From Aquanectria penicillioides (Eukaryota > Ascomycota > Sordariomycetes > Hypocreales > Nectriaceae), in contig PYIU01000003.1 of NCBI GenBank assembly GCA_003415625.1, forward strand, positions 4,030,001 through 4,094,000: DNA of 64,000 bases, read 5' to 3'. Position 1 is the first letter of the stretch; every line of letters begins with the position of its first letter. This document shows positions 46,958 to 59,910 of the stretch, piece by piece. The position numbers and the translations under genes are program-made. Below the pieces are notes generated by a model that saw only the letters and a list, made by a program, of their open reading frames with translations, was not told where the DNA came from and did not search any database.

Positions 46958-49900
46958 CCCCTCGCATCCGAGCAAATGGTGCACGCAGGCAGAGGTGCAG
47001 CTGCAGGAAGGAAGGAAGCCCAGGCCCAAGCCAGCCCAGGCCCGGAAGCTCGCCCGCTCCTCCCTCCCACCATCCGCACACTCCATTCGCTCAGCCTTCC
47101 ATTGTCAACCAAATGAATTAGTGCCCACCCGTCCGCCTGGTCCAAAAGGCTGGGCTCCCGAGCGCCGCGGTGGATCCCCAGCGTCACCCGGTAGCAGTTA
47201 GGACGCCAGCCAGGCACCCTGCATTCAAAACCAAGGTACCTAGAGCCGTGCCGCTACACTGTACTGTGCGTCTCTCCGATGTACCTCGTAGCCCCCCCCC
47301 CTGTGCCCCGGCTGCGCTGGGGTCCTCCGTCCTCTCGGTGCTCCTTTTTGCTGGGGGGTCCCAGCTGCGAAATGGACCCTGGCCCATCCCACTCCCCCAT
47401 TCGCCCATCCCTCACGTTTCGTCGCGGTGCCTGTCCAGTTCCATCTGTCACTTCTGGCACCCTCCGGCCTCGTTCGTTTTGTCTCGTCTCCTTTGTTCCT
47501 AGCTCAATTTGTCACGTTCATAGTATCCATCGTCACCATCGTCGTCACTCTTCGCCTCCGCCCCTCAGTCATGAGTTCGTCCCTTGATCGATCACTCCTT
47601 CATATGCTTCCATAGCCACGCACTTCCTAATATGTTCCCGTTCCATATGCATCCACTGTACTCCATACGCATTGCTCCGAAGAAGATGAGTGCTCAGACA
47701 TGCAACATTGCTTTTGCCTGCGATCTCTCCGTCACACTACCTACTCCCCAAGTCGATCATATTTTTTTTGTTTTGGGGCTTTGAGTGCGGTCCCGGCTGG
47801 CGACAAAGTAAAAACAGATGGAGAAGAAAGCAAAATACTCATTCATGTCTCACTTCATCTCTATTACCAAAATTCAAGGCGCGTGCGGCCGGCATGCCCG
47901 ATTCAAAAAAAGTGACAGATAGATGGTCCGTCGGCCGCAGTCAGACACCGATAATGGGTGCGTATGTGCGCCCGTGCATGTTCCTCATGGCCCCACGGTG
48001 AGTTATAGTTAGCAACCGTAGAGAAAGAGAGCCAAGCATCCTCTTTTTCCAGCCGTAGTAGGTAACCAGCAAAGTTGCCCAGCGCCACTGCTAAACTAGC
48101 AATGCCGTGACCCCTCATCGAGATCCCCCCTTGCACATTGGCTCTCGTTCGTTTCTTTTTCCTGTTTCCTCATCTCTCTCATCACAATTCGCCCTCCCGA
48201 CTTTTGTGACGAAAAAAAAAAAATTTGCTGCGGGAAGAGAGAGAAGGAAAAGGGTTGTTTTTTTGTTTTTGTTTTTTTTTTGGTGATGTGACTTGCTTGT
48301 CTCCCAGAGCAGCCCCCAACCTTCGATCTTATGTGTGTCTGGGCGATCCCCCTACACTGACCATGTCATCATTTTTCCTTCGTCCAACGACCGGCGCTTA
48401 CGCCGACACGGACTCTTTTCCCCCGAAACTCAACAGCGAACTGGAATCTGACTTCAGCATTGCCGCTCGTTATTCGTCTGCTACAACCGCCGGACACGGC
48501 CGGTATCACCAATCCCTTTCTGCCGTACCCGCGAGCACAACTCCCAGGTTGTTCCTAGTTTGCGCGACGACGTGCTTAGTTGAGCCACGTTTTCCCCGTC
48601 GTTTAGGGAATAGTTGGTCTTCCTTTACGTTCGCAACTCTTGCCCTGGTCGGAGCATCCGATTCAGCTTCTCGGGCCAAGCCACGACCTCAAGCGCGTTA
48701 TTCTTAGGTCGCAACTTGCTCAAGCATTCCTCATCTGGTGCCGTATCTGAAACGATACTCTGCTTCCTCCTAGCAATGCAGGCCAATACATCATGTTGGA
48801 CAGCTCCCCCTTGAAGCAAAAGAGGGCTCTTGACGAGAAGATGGTGCTAACATGGCGGGATGCCTTATAACTTGTAATTCTTCACAACCTTGGGACGTCA
48901 GACGGCTTGCAACTTCTTCAATCAGCCGCACGACCAAACACGAAGGCACTAAATAGGAAACCCCCACGCTTGACATGCAAGCCTCATAACAGGGCCCTCT
49001 GCGTATTGGGTTGGATGCAGTGCCGCTCCTTTGAGTTTCAATCAACCAATCTCAGTGAGATGATAAAACCGCAGTCATGGTAAAGTCTGGCTCAATCGGG
49101 AAGTTGAAGACGGCAATTGCAGCATTCGCTCCTGCCGATCCGTGGATTTTTGTGTGTCATTGCATCTGCCTCCCTCCTCGCCCGCCCTATCAGCCAGGCG
49201 TATGGCGTCTTGTGACCTTCGGTCCCTGCTCGTGATTACCAGCTCCGAAAATCCGGAATCGTGGGAACGGTTAACTTATCTTGCTACCTGGCACTCACAG
49301 CGATTCCGAGGCGCATGCATCAAGGCCGCCAAAGGTCACGGCCATGACGCCGTCCCAGCGCATGCTATTTTGTCATGCATTCGTGGTGATCATCAGTGAT
49401 TCTTTGAATGAAATGGCCCAATTTGTCACCATCCCATCCCCACTTCTGCCCTCAGGACTTCGCGTCGCTCTCGGAGGGCAATTGACCATTTCGTTCTACG
49501 GCCGTGAAACATTTAGCTAGTTTTCGCCTCCCCAACAAGTACAAAGCATGTCGTGGTTGGCATCCAGGGATCCAGGACGAGATGACAGCCCCAAACCTTG
49601 CAACGGGCCCGTTGCCGGCCTCGCCTAAAGGAATGATAGTTTATCCCGCGTACGATCAGCTCACCCGTCACCACACATTTTTTTTTCTTTCCTTTTCCTT
49701 CATTCTTCATAGTGGTCGTATCTCGTAAAATTCGTCAAAGAAGACAGCCCTGATGCGTAACTTATCAATGATGATTCTTGACAGATGGCGCTTAGTGATG
49801 CAGTAGTTGCAAAATCAGGCGTCCCCTGCAGAAGCCCGGCTGTTGTGAAGAAATAACGCCGGCGGCGGGAGGGATTGGCAGATCGCCCAACAACCACAAG

Positions 49901-52900
49901 ACAGCTCGATGACATGTTCTTTGAACCTAGAAGCTCCATTTGCGACGCTACTTCGGCTTCAGACCAGCCCATCCCATCTGGTCCCTGTATTTCGGTCTGT
50001 CATGGTCCTTTGTTCGGTGAGAAGTGCTGTGGGTCGACGGGGCTGCAGAAACCTTCCAGAAGACGCTCAACTTGGGACCCTAGGCGTGAAGATACATCGT
50101 ACCGTGTTGGCTGAAGATCGGGTCCACGTTTGCACTGTACTCATGACGGGACACATCCGATACAAGGATCTGTCCCAAAGGAGCCTCCCTAGTCCATGAG
50201 CGTCAGTTACGTACCTACCCTGTCGGGTGTCTTCTTCGTCTGTGTTTCGTACCCAGGCACAGTAATTTTGTGGCAGCCTTGATCCCGTGGAGCCCATCTG
50301 TGGATGAGAGGAACCGCCAACTCCCGTTACTCCACCCCTTCAGGCCTTCAGGGGTTTTTGGAGGTACCATCTTAGTGCGGATTCCCACATGTTGTGACGG
50401 CTTGCGTAGTGCCTAATCAAAACTCGTACCGGCGGCGTTCCTGCATTAGCCAATTTCAATGGCCAAATCCGTTCTTGAAACAGGGGAACTTTATCCTCTA
50501 AGCTGGAAAAACGATTGACACTCAACCTCAAATCGCCTTATTGTCCAAAGACACGCAACTACGGCAAGTATTCATTCCTCCAGGGTCTTCTTCCCGCGAA
50601 TAGTGTCAGCCGGCAACAACAATCGGCGTAGCGGTATGCTACTCCACCGGACCAGATTTACGTCCTTGCAACATCATGTGACCGCTTCCACATCCAACGG
50701 CTTGGATGCCCTGCCAGGATCAGCAAGCCTCCACTCGCCATGTGTGACCGCGTGGTCGGGCCCATGCCGGCCGCAGTTGGTGTATTCCTATCCGGACAAC
50801 GCATGGATAAGTATTGGGGTTTGCGAGAGTCGTTGGCCCAACATGGCTTCGACACGGGCCCTTTGAGCATCTTCCCAGCCTCCACGGCCAGGATCACAAT
50901 CTTTTGGTTGGGGCGCTGGTGAGATCCAGAAGCCCATGGCTCCCCCAAGCCCTTGCTCCGGAGCGCGTCCCGGCGAGTCGTTTTGTGGAGGCCGCCTTGG
51001 ATGGTACTGCCTTTGACGGGTGACCTCAGTTGACTGGGTCCAATCTGGCGTCACTGGGTGCAATGACTTCCCAAGGGCCTAGCCAGCCCAAGCATCTCCG
51101 CGAGCAACTTGAAGCTTCGACACGCTATGTTTAGGATCAGTCTTCAATCGCAGGCATCTTGGGGACACGTACCGCCATGCCCTGACGCGAAGCGGGAACC
51201 ATCCCGGAAGGCAGCACGTACCGCACATCTGTGACAATAATTCGTGTCAGTCAAGAAAGGCACGGCCTGATGAGATGAAGACCCTTCTTGGCATCACAGC
51301 TGGTGGGCTGTCGCCAAAATCCACCTATCGGAAGCATGGCACCTGTGGGTTAGAGCTAGTAACCAATCGAAATGTTCAGCCCGAAGAGACGCCTCCTGTC
51401 ACCCTGTTCCAGAAGGCTCTTCGAAGGGCTATATGTGCAATTCCAGATCGTGATCAAGGACCCAGGAGATCGTGTTAGAGTTCGTCTCATCAGGTTCCCT
51501 CAGCAAGTAATTCCTTGAGGTTCTTGGACTGAGTGAGGCTCAATGCCTCATCCCCGCTACGCTTCACAGACCACGAAGTATTAGCGGAGAGGCACCTGAG
51601 GATAACAGACATAATCAGGGAAGTAGCTGCACAATTCCTCGTCCATCTTCATTCCGTTTTGTCTACCAACCCCAGAGAGTCGCCGAGCTGTCAGGGTGGC
51701 CGTTTGGGCGGATTCGGGGCCGGGATGGTTAGGTCTTGGGATGGACCTCGTGGTACCGGGGAACCGCTTCCGCATTGCAGGGCATCCGTGTTCGACTCGC
51801 TTCGTAATTTTAAAATTTTTCGTCCCTAATAATCCCCACGGTTCATGGGCCGCTATGTGGGGACAGGAACTGGCCTCCTAACTAAGTAACTGGTCTTCTG
51901 GAAGGCGATCTGCAGTGCCAGCTGTTCAATCCAGGAACCACCCACCCATCATTCAAGCCGGATTGGGCTCCCGGACGATGGGTCGAGTCAGGGCTAACGG
52001 AGCTATAGACTCAATCGCCGCCCCCGGAATGATCGATATCGAGATGATCTCGACGCCTCCAGAATCCAATAGCAGCATATTTGGTGTTGCTGTCTGTGCC
52101 GGTCTCTATTAGGTTAGCCACGCGTGGCTGTAGTCTTGCTTCTTGGCTGATGATATCAGGGCTCGTCTGTGAGGCCTACGGCGGGAGGGAGGGTGCTCTA
52201 AACAGTGCTGACTCGTTTGATATGGCCCCTACGACGCTCGAGCCCGAGCAAACGTGGCAATTCGTCGTCTGGGGAAGCACTGTGGCACACCGTCTCCCGT
52301 CCAACCGCCCTCCGACCATGCCATCCCCGCAAAGCGAGACGAATGTGGTCATGGACCCGGAAGCACTGCATGTAAGTGCAACTGGGAACATCCGCCTGTC
52401 AGCCCTGTACCGAGGCTGCGACGTCGATGCGGAAAAATGGGTCGGGTGAGCGAGGCGACACAACCGGTGACGAAGCCTGGAAATGGCGAAATTCCAGGCT
52501 GTGCACGTCTTGAGAAATGTCGTGTCATATGTCTGTCCTCGTTGGCGAGCGGTGTTGGGTGAAATAGGTGCCCTGCTAGACAGCCCCGTCCGGTGCAGCT
52601 ACTATATTCGGTATCCGTATTCGAACTCGCTGCTAGGCGCCAGAGTCCAGGGTAAGTCACACGAGACGGTGTGAAAGTAGGCACCGTTCGGTTGACAAGC
52701 CTCGTCGTTGGCGGTGAACATGGCAATTGCGCGTTATGCACTTGGAAGGCCTCCGATTTGCCTGTGCCGGCATTGACTTGGTGTTGGGGTGGTGTCGGCA
52801 ATGCAAATGTTGCGTCGTGCGTACATTATATAGATCTATTACCCTGCCAGTGGGTGTGCTTATAACCTCAGAAAAGCAAAGGGAGAAGAACTGAAAAGCA

Positions 52901-53487
52901 GCATTCGCACATACTATCCATCATGCATGGAATTCGCCAGGCGATATTGAGAAATTCAACGGACGATGATACCAAGACCCATGCTAACGCATCTGAAAGC
53001 ACTCAAGTCAGCAAATTGGTGCATAGCTAGGGGATCGAGATGCGAATGGTTGCCAAAAGCGTTGTCGACAAGTTGGTATAGGTTAAGTCCATCAACTTGA
53101 GGGCCGTGTTGCTGTTAGCTGGGTACAAGCATGTTTAGCAGCTAGTGGTTGCCTAGACGGCCTGATTGCCTAAAAGGCCACCGAAAAATGTGAATGGACC
53201 GCCTGAAACTTAGCGACATTCCCAAAATGCCACCGTATCTCGCTAACTGCCACCTCTACCAACCGCTCGCATGCCCGCATTGAGCAAGCTCCCCCTTTAG
53301 CCCCACAGAATAAGTACTGTGCCACCTGTTCAGCCTCATCTCCACCCCGCCATCGCTGACGCAGTTGCATCGACAGACAGACCGACCTCAATCGAGCTCC
53401 CGGCCTGCCAACTGATCTTCCCAGGGCAAGCACCACAGAACACGGGAACCGGCAAGACAACCCAGAAAGAGGCAAAATAACTGCGCA

Positions 53488-54225
53488 ATGTCGATTATCC
53501 AGCAACACACCAGCGCCACGCTGAGCGATGCTTGGCGCACCATCAACATCGATGCCTTGACCGAAGACTCCAGCCTCAACTTCGATACATCGACCCTCCA
53601 CCCCCCGCAGCCCGAGATCAGCGAAGCGGAGGTTCGACAGCTAGCTGGCCAGGTCAGGCAGCTCCTGCGAGGAGGCGATACCGAGGGCGCCCTCAGAGGA
53701 TGCTTGGAGACCCCCGTCTACAATGGCGACGATGCTGCCAAGGTATAGCTACCCAGCACACGACATCGGCTAGGATGGAACGATGGTAGTCATGATCATA
53801 GACAAATGCTGACATATGTGGCTGCATTTAGGATGCGCACCTCCAGATAATCATCGAGGTCCTTCAGTCGATCAAGGCGAGCGATATGAGCCCGCTGCTC
53901 AAGAGCATCTACGGATCCGAAGGTGGCAGCGAATGCCTGGATGTGTTGATGAAGTATATGTATGTTCCGGTCTGCGGGATATTCGGCATCTACCTAACAA
54001 CAATCGTCTAGTTACAAGGGCATGGCTACTAGCCACCCCGGCGGCTCCGCGAAATCGCCAAGCAAGGAGACTTCTGGATTCAGCCAGATGGGAGGACGAC
54101 CCGGCGGAGCAAACGAGCCCGCCACGGCTGCTATGAGCGTGCTACTGAGCTGGCACGAGAAGGTTGTCGAGGTTGCTGGACTGGGCTGCATTGGACGCAC
54201 AATGACGGACTGGCGCAGGGTGTAG
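53488..54225 (+). CDS. arc15: Arp2/3 complex 16 kDa subunit (ARPC5)
   Basis: Three exons, 53488..53742, 53832..53959 and 54012..54225, give 198 residues. The second junction falls inside the codon that yields LMKYIYKGMA. Typical ARPC5 blocks are WRTINIDALTED, LLRGGDTEGALRGCLETPVY, AHLQIIIEVLQSIKASDM and the C-terminal LLSWHEKVVEVAGLGCIGR-type end with MTDWRRV. ARPC5 is the small helical subunit that links ARPC1 to the rest of the complex, which nucleates branched actin filaments for endocytic patches and polar growth. A Gly/Ser-rich insertion (SHPGGSAKSPSKETSGF region) precedes the last helix, as in other filamentous fungi. It converges on the NDUFAF5-like gene, with 171 bp between stops. Confidence 0.93.
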
Positions 54226-54396
54226 ATATTTAACAAGAGGCGCATAAAGTTCAGCCGAAGGAAGGGCTACATAGACTTGACGAATCATTGATGATCACCA
54301 AATATAGTAGTTTATCGCTTCTCTCTCGATACCCCGGCTTCCAGTGCAGGTCTGCATTGGTGATACAGCATTTTACATCTGAAGGTTCCGGGTAGC

Positions 54397-55527
54397 TCAC
54401 TTGTGCTCCAAGATATCCTTCAAATTCACCTCTCCACTCCCCCTTGCAAGTGGCTTGGGCTGGTTTTCACCCTCATGCCATCCGATCATGTAAATGATTC
54501 TGAACGTTGCTGGGATTGTCCCATCGGGGTTTCCGTGAAGCTCTCGATAAATGGCATTGCCGGCAAGGAGCACATCTCGCTGGATGGCGCCCATCTCTCT
54601 CCCAAGAATTGCATTTCCCTCACCCATGGCCTGCAGGTCCTGCATCAAGGCAAACATATCGGGATAATCAACAATAATATCGTCAACATCCACGGTGAGC
54701 ATTTTGAAGCCCGCCTTTTGAAGAAGGCCGCCAACATCTCTTACGTCTGCCAGTGGCGAGACGTGAGGTGACATGCCGCCTCGTCTCTCCTGCTCCGCCA
54801 ACTGCAAAGATGTCCGCAGCTCGAATAGTGTGTCGCCTCCAAGCATGGCGCCGATGAATGGGCAATCTGGCTTGAGGACGTTGTTGATTTGGGTTAGGAC
54901 CCCAGGCAGGTCATTGATCCAATGTAGACTCAGAGAGCTCATGACCAGGTCGAAAGAGCCAGCCTCAAAAGGAATAGACTCCTCATCATCAATAACTTGT
55001 CGTGTGATGTTGAGTTTCTTGTTGAAGTCCTCCTCGGCGTCTCGATATAGGAGGGATTGGGACGAGTCGACGGCAACCAGTTCGGAGATTCGGGTCGACA
55101 GTGGCGCAGAGTGAGGCATGACTGGGTCGGGATCGGGGTCTTCGCTGACTAGAGCTCGTGCAATGTTACATGAGTTTGCACCTAGATCAAGGACTCGTGG
55201 GAAGTGGCGATTGATGTCCTGGAAATCATGTTAGAGGGGACGGACAAGGGTGGGTCGTAGAGAATGCTTTACCAGCAGTCGCTCGGACAGTCGCATTGCC
55301 ACTTCATCCTTGAGGTAGTCAGCCTGGCGGCCTTCTTCAGGATTGGCAGCGGCGCGTTCTTTCTGGAGCCATTTGGTCCGTCGATTGAAGACCTGGAAGC
55401 GGGGAGCTCCCGCAGCCTGGACAGCGTAGAAGCGTCGGTTGGTGACGGGCAGACGGAGCGGGCCAAGTTGCGGCAGGGCACGCAAGCTAAGGCGCATTGA
55501 CGACATGGAACGCGCGCATGCCTTCAT
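54397..55527 (-). CDS. NDUFAF5: Mitochondrial methyltransferase-fold complex I assembly factor (NDUFAF5-like)
   Basis: Two exons read leftward, 55527..55273 and 55218..54397, with a 54-bp intron, give 358 residues. The N-terminus is Arg/Ser-rich (MKACARSMSSMRLSLRALP) and fits a mitochondrial presequence. Family signatures are FQVFNRRTKWLQKERAA, the SAM-binding VLDLGANSCNIA after the intron, VAVDSSQSLLYRD, and FDLVMSSLSLHWINDLPGVL. Human NDUFAF5 hydroxylates an arginine of complex I subunit NDUFS7 during early assembly, despite its methyltransferase fold. The fungal role is taken from that homologue. Upstream in-frame ATG at 55563 is possible; downstream ATGs (MSSMRL) also fit a presequence. 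Confidence 0.92.
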
Positions 55528-56352
55528 GACACCCCGAGCCTGTAGAGAGCGTCTACAGACCACGGTGTTGAAGCGGTATATGGCGGGGAAGCAAAAAAAA
55601 GCACTGATGAGGGTGCAGCAATTGGATGGAAGTCATGATGAGATATGTCGAGCTCTTCAGTGGGATGCAGTCGGAGACGCACGGATCACTTGGCGACCAA
55701 CGCACTATCGAAGCCAAGCTCCTTGTGGAAGCAGGAGGCAGGCGACTCGCTGTTGCACAGGAGCTGACTGCCCCCCAGGACCTGCGCCTACGCCTAATAC
55801 AGTTCGCCAGCACCAGCGCCAGTAGTGCCCAGCACCAACCCAAAGACAGGGCACACCTCCGTCTCTATCCCCGTCTCCGCCTCTTCCACGTCTGCCCACG
55901 ACACGGAGACTTGGATCTTGCAAAGCATCCGCTGCGTCCAACCGCGACATCTGCAGCTTCTTCGTCGCCCTCTCCGCACCCCGCACCCCCCCTCCGACGA
56001 TCGCCGCCGAAGCACCCGTCTCTCGTCATCCCACGGCCGCCGCGCTCCCGCACCTCCCGGCGCCTCGCCCCTCCATCACCCCCCGTCGACTAACAATCGA
56101 TGCGCGCCTCCTTCTGAGGAGTCTGGGCATATCGATCCGACTATGCAATCAACTCCATAGTCGCCCTACCGTGTCTGGGAGTTTTATTGGCATCCTCTTC
56201 CCCTCTCAGCTGTTGAATCTGTTGATCACTTGACCTGGCCTCGGCCATTCGAATCCTCCACGACCATCTATCAGGGGCCATTGGCAAATTACCTGCGCGG
56301 GGCCCCAGACATCACTCCTAGCTACCACTACCACCAGAAGATCTTGCCCATC
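55528..56352. other. Divergent promoter region, NDUFAF5-like/AP-2 alpha
   Basis: 825 bp between head-to-head start codons. The plus strand is C-rich from about 55940 to 56260, in keeping with an AP-2 alpha leader. No gene recognised. Confidence 0.5.
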
Positions 56353-59300
56353 ATGTCATCCACCGGCGGCGGCTTCCTCGGCCGCTCGAGCAGCAGCAAC
56401 TCGAATATGCGTGGACTGGTTCAGTTCATTGCTGATTTACGAAATGCTCGTGCCAGAGAACTGGAGGAGAAGCGAATCAACAAGGAGCTCGCCAACATTA
56501 GACAAAAGTTCAAAGATGGCAATCTCAGCGGCTATCACAAAAAGAAATATGTTTGCAAGCTGCTTTACATCTACATCTTGGGTGGAACGTCGATTTTGGC
56601 CACCTCGAGGCCGTCAACCTCATCTCCGCCAACAAATACTCAGAGAAGCAGATCGGCTACCTCGCCATGACCCTCTTCCTCCATGAGAAGCACGAACTGC
56701 TGCACCTTGTCGTCAACAGCATTCGCAAAGATCTCCTCGATCACAACGAACTATTCAATTGTCTTGCCCTCCACGCCATTGCAAATGTGGGAAGTCGAGA
56801 GATGGGAGAAGCGCTTAGTGGAGAAGTCCACAGGCTCTTGATTTCACCGTATGTTTCCCCATATTCCATTGACCTTGACACTCTCATACTCACCAATGCG
56901 ACGTAGGACATCCAAGTCGTTTGTGAAAAAGAAGGCCGCCCTGACATTGCTGCGACTGTACCGCAAGCACCCAGATATTGTATCCCCCCAATGGGCTGAG
57001 CGCATCATTCATCTGATGGATGATTCTGACCTGGGTGTTGCTCTCTCAGTCACCTCGCTCGTCATGACTTTGGCCCAGGACAACCTAGAACAGTATAGGG
57101 GTGCATACCCAAAGGCGGCTGCCCGATTGAAGCGCATTCTCATTGACGGCGAGTACACCACCGACTACCTCTATTACAAGGTGCCCTGCCCCTGGCTCCA
57201 GGTCAAGCTCCTCCGACTGCTCCAATATTTCCCCCTGCTGGTATGTTGAACCTATTTCACCTCAGGATTTCGTTAACCAAGCATTGCAGATGATACGCAC
57301 GTTCGAGAGATGATTCGGGAATCACTACAAAAGATCTTGAATTTGGCCATGGAGACGAGCAAGAACGTGCAGCAGAACAATGCTCAGAATGCAGTGCTCT
57401 TTGAGGCCATCAACCTCATCATCCATCTCGATACCGAGCACGGGCTGATGAAGCAGATCTCCTCTAGACTGGGCCGGTTTATCCAGAGCCGTGAAACCAA
57501 TGTGCGATACTTGGGTTTGGAAGCAATGACACATCTTGCTGCCCGAGCAGAGACTCTGGACCCCATAAAGCAGCATCAAGATATCATTCTTGGTTCCCTC
57601 AAAGATCGAGACATCAGTGTCCGCCGAAAAGGCCTTGATTTGCTGTACAGCATGTGCGATGCCTCCAATGCCCAGGTCATTGTCGGCGAGCTCCTGCATT
57701 ATCTCCAAAATGCAGACTTTGCCATCCGTGAGGAAATGGTCCTTAAGATCGCCATTCTAACGGAGAAGTACGCTACTGACGTTCAATGGTACGTCGACAT
57801 CTCGCTTCGACTCATCGCCATGGCCGGAGACCACGTGAGTGATGAAGTTTGGCAACGAGTCATCCAGATCGTGACAAACAACGAGGAGCTTCAAATTTAT
57901 GCCGCCCAGAACGCACTCCAATATGTCAAGTCGGATCACTGCCACGAAACATTGGTGAAGATCGGTGCCTACATTTTGGGAGAATTTGGCCACCTTGTTG
58001 CCGACCAACCTCGCTGTAGCCCCATCGAACAGTTCATGGCTCTCCAGTCCAAACTCAGCGGGTGCTCCTCGAGCACTCGTGCCATGATTCTAAGCTGCTT
58101 TATCAAATTCGTCAATTTGTTTCCGGAGATCAAACCTCAGCTTCTTCATGTTTTTGAGTTCCATAGCCACAACCTCGACTCAGAGCTGCAGCAACGAGCT
58201 TGTGAGTATCTTACTTTGGCGCAGATGTCTACGGACGACCTCTTGCGGACGATTTGTGACGAAATGCCGCCGTTTCCCGAAAGACAATCTGCACTTCTTT
58301 CTCGACTCCACCAAAAACACGCCAATACCAGTGACCGAAGAACTTGGGTGGTTGGCGGAAAAGACGCAAACACTGACGCTACCGAGCTTAGCATGGCCAA
58401 GACTGGTGCTCTGAAGAGAACCTTCAGCTCAGCAGGCCCCCTAAACGGCAACGCGAACGGTGCAAATGGCTCCAATGGCCATGCTAATGGCGCTTCTGAT
58501 TTGGCTGGATTGGACATGAACGCTCCCACCCCTTCCGAGCCAAAGATGTTGAAGGCACCCAACCTGGCAAGTGCTGCACATTTGTCCCCTGGTTGGGAAC
58601 ATGGCTACAACAGGCTTCTCGTCAAAGCAGATGGCGTTCTCTACGAGGATGGTCAGCTCCAAATTGGTGTCCGTTCGGAGTATCGTGGCCAGATGGCATG
58701 TCTTATCACTTATTTTAAGAACAAAACGCCCGCTGCGATGGGTTCATTCACAACAACTCTGGACCTGGATGAAAGCGAGAAGAACAATCTGACTTGGGAT
58801 GTTAAGAATCTCCCAGATAGTTCTATCGTGCAAGGTGGACAGTCCCAACAGGTGGTGATGTTCGAGGCAAAGAAAGTCTTTGAAAAGAGCCCAACTGTTC
58901 GAATCAGCTACTTGGCTGGTGCACTCCAGGCGCTGACATTGAAGCTCCCTGTGACAATCCATAAGTTCATGGACCCGGCCGAACTTACTGCCGAAGACTT
59001 TTTCAGGCGATGGAAGCAAATTGGTGGTGCCCCTCGGGAGGCCCAGGCTGTCTTTGGGTTGTCAAGACCTGGAGGTGAAAGAGAGATTACGGAAAGCTTC
59101 ATCTCCAAGACTGTGGAAGGTTTTAGATGGAAGTTGCTTGACATGGTTGATCCTAACCCTAAGAACTTTGTTGGTGCGAGTGTATTGCACACATCCGAAG
59201 GTGGCAAGTTTGGCTGTCTCATGAGACTTGAGCCGAATTACGGTAGCCAGGTGAGTGATTATTGCCCAAACCATTCCCGACGTTAGGGCTAATTCCCTCT

Positions 59301-59465
59301 GCGCAGATGATCCGATTGACTATTCGTGCAACCGATGACACGGTTCCTACTGTTCTCACAAAACTCATGCAGGATCGACTCTCTGCTGGTACGCTGGCTG
59401 ACAGGTTGGAGCCGCCCACGAGACAGGAGATCTCTGACTCGTTCCGAAATGTGATGGTCAACTGA
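56353..59465 (+). CDS. apl3: AP-2 complex subunit alpha, with two frameshifts
   Basis: Exons 56353..56848, 56907..57240, 57290..59250 and 59307..59465 give about 983 residues, the usual length, if one base is missing at 56580-56582 and one at 57231-57235. As written, the frame breaks at both places. The start gives [20 protein letters not shown] then [20 protein letters not shown], a hallmark of alpha-adaptin. The trunk (to about 600) is helical repeats, including [36 protein letters not shown] and [18 protein letters not shown] hinge rich in Asn, Gly and Ala (about 660-710) leads to the ear with [19 protein letters not shown] and the platform near [15 protein letters not shown]-2 links clathrin to cargo at the plasma membrane; in hyphae it also has clathrin-independent endocytic roles. 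Confidence 0.93.
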
Positions 59466-59910
59466 TCAGAATGCGGCATCTTTACTTCTATACTGTTTAT
59501 GTGAATGGACTTGTCTTAATATCGCACACGCAAGCATACGGGCGTTTGGGGTCTAGCATGAGGAACCGACTGGACGAACCCCTCGATTGGTCTTTAATCA
59601 TCATCAAAAAGTACCCTGCGCTGTATTGTCAATTACTGCTATAACTTGTGGGCCGAGAATGCCAATTCGCCACGCACTGAGCGATTGTGGACAAGGGAGG
59701 ATATAGTTTCTAGTTGATACCATGAATCTCTCGTTTTGGATCGAAGTTTCCCCAGCTCGATGAACATTTCAAAATCCCACCCCTTTGCCATGTTGACATG
59801 TGAACTGTTCGACCAGAGCCGGTGACGGTTTCCACTGCGGTAGCACGCAGAAGGCTTCGAAATAAGGCAGTACTGGATTTATTCTTCTATTTATTACCCA
59901 TGTATTCTGA
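59466..59910. other. Intergenic region between convergent AP-2 alpha and PLP-homeostasis genes
   Basis: Shared 3' flank of 445 bp. Nothing else seen. Confidence 0.6.

Larger units (their letters stand above)
36144..53487. other. 17.3 kb gene desert
   Basis: I found no supportable protein gene. Frames are short, overlap on both strands and are dominated by low complexity. About 37600-48000 is rich in simple repeats (TACC/GGTA, CA, ACCA, CAGAG, TGCTGT) and C runs up to 18. The plus strand is strongly pyrimidine-rich at about 40560-40790 and around 48140-48190. The minus strand is pyrimidine-rich at about 45080-45900. These look like fungal promoter/leader sequences pointing into the interval from both sides. 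From about 48800 to 53400 composition is more even, with few repeats. No tRNA, transposon or RIP-like AT-rich block was seen. Confidence 0.55.

Noticed and set aside
48363..48707. 114-residue frame on the plus strand starting MSSFFLRPTTGAY
   Set aside because: No recognised family, no splice partners and no conserved motif. It may be a real orphan, but sequence alone does not support it.
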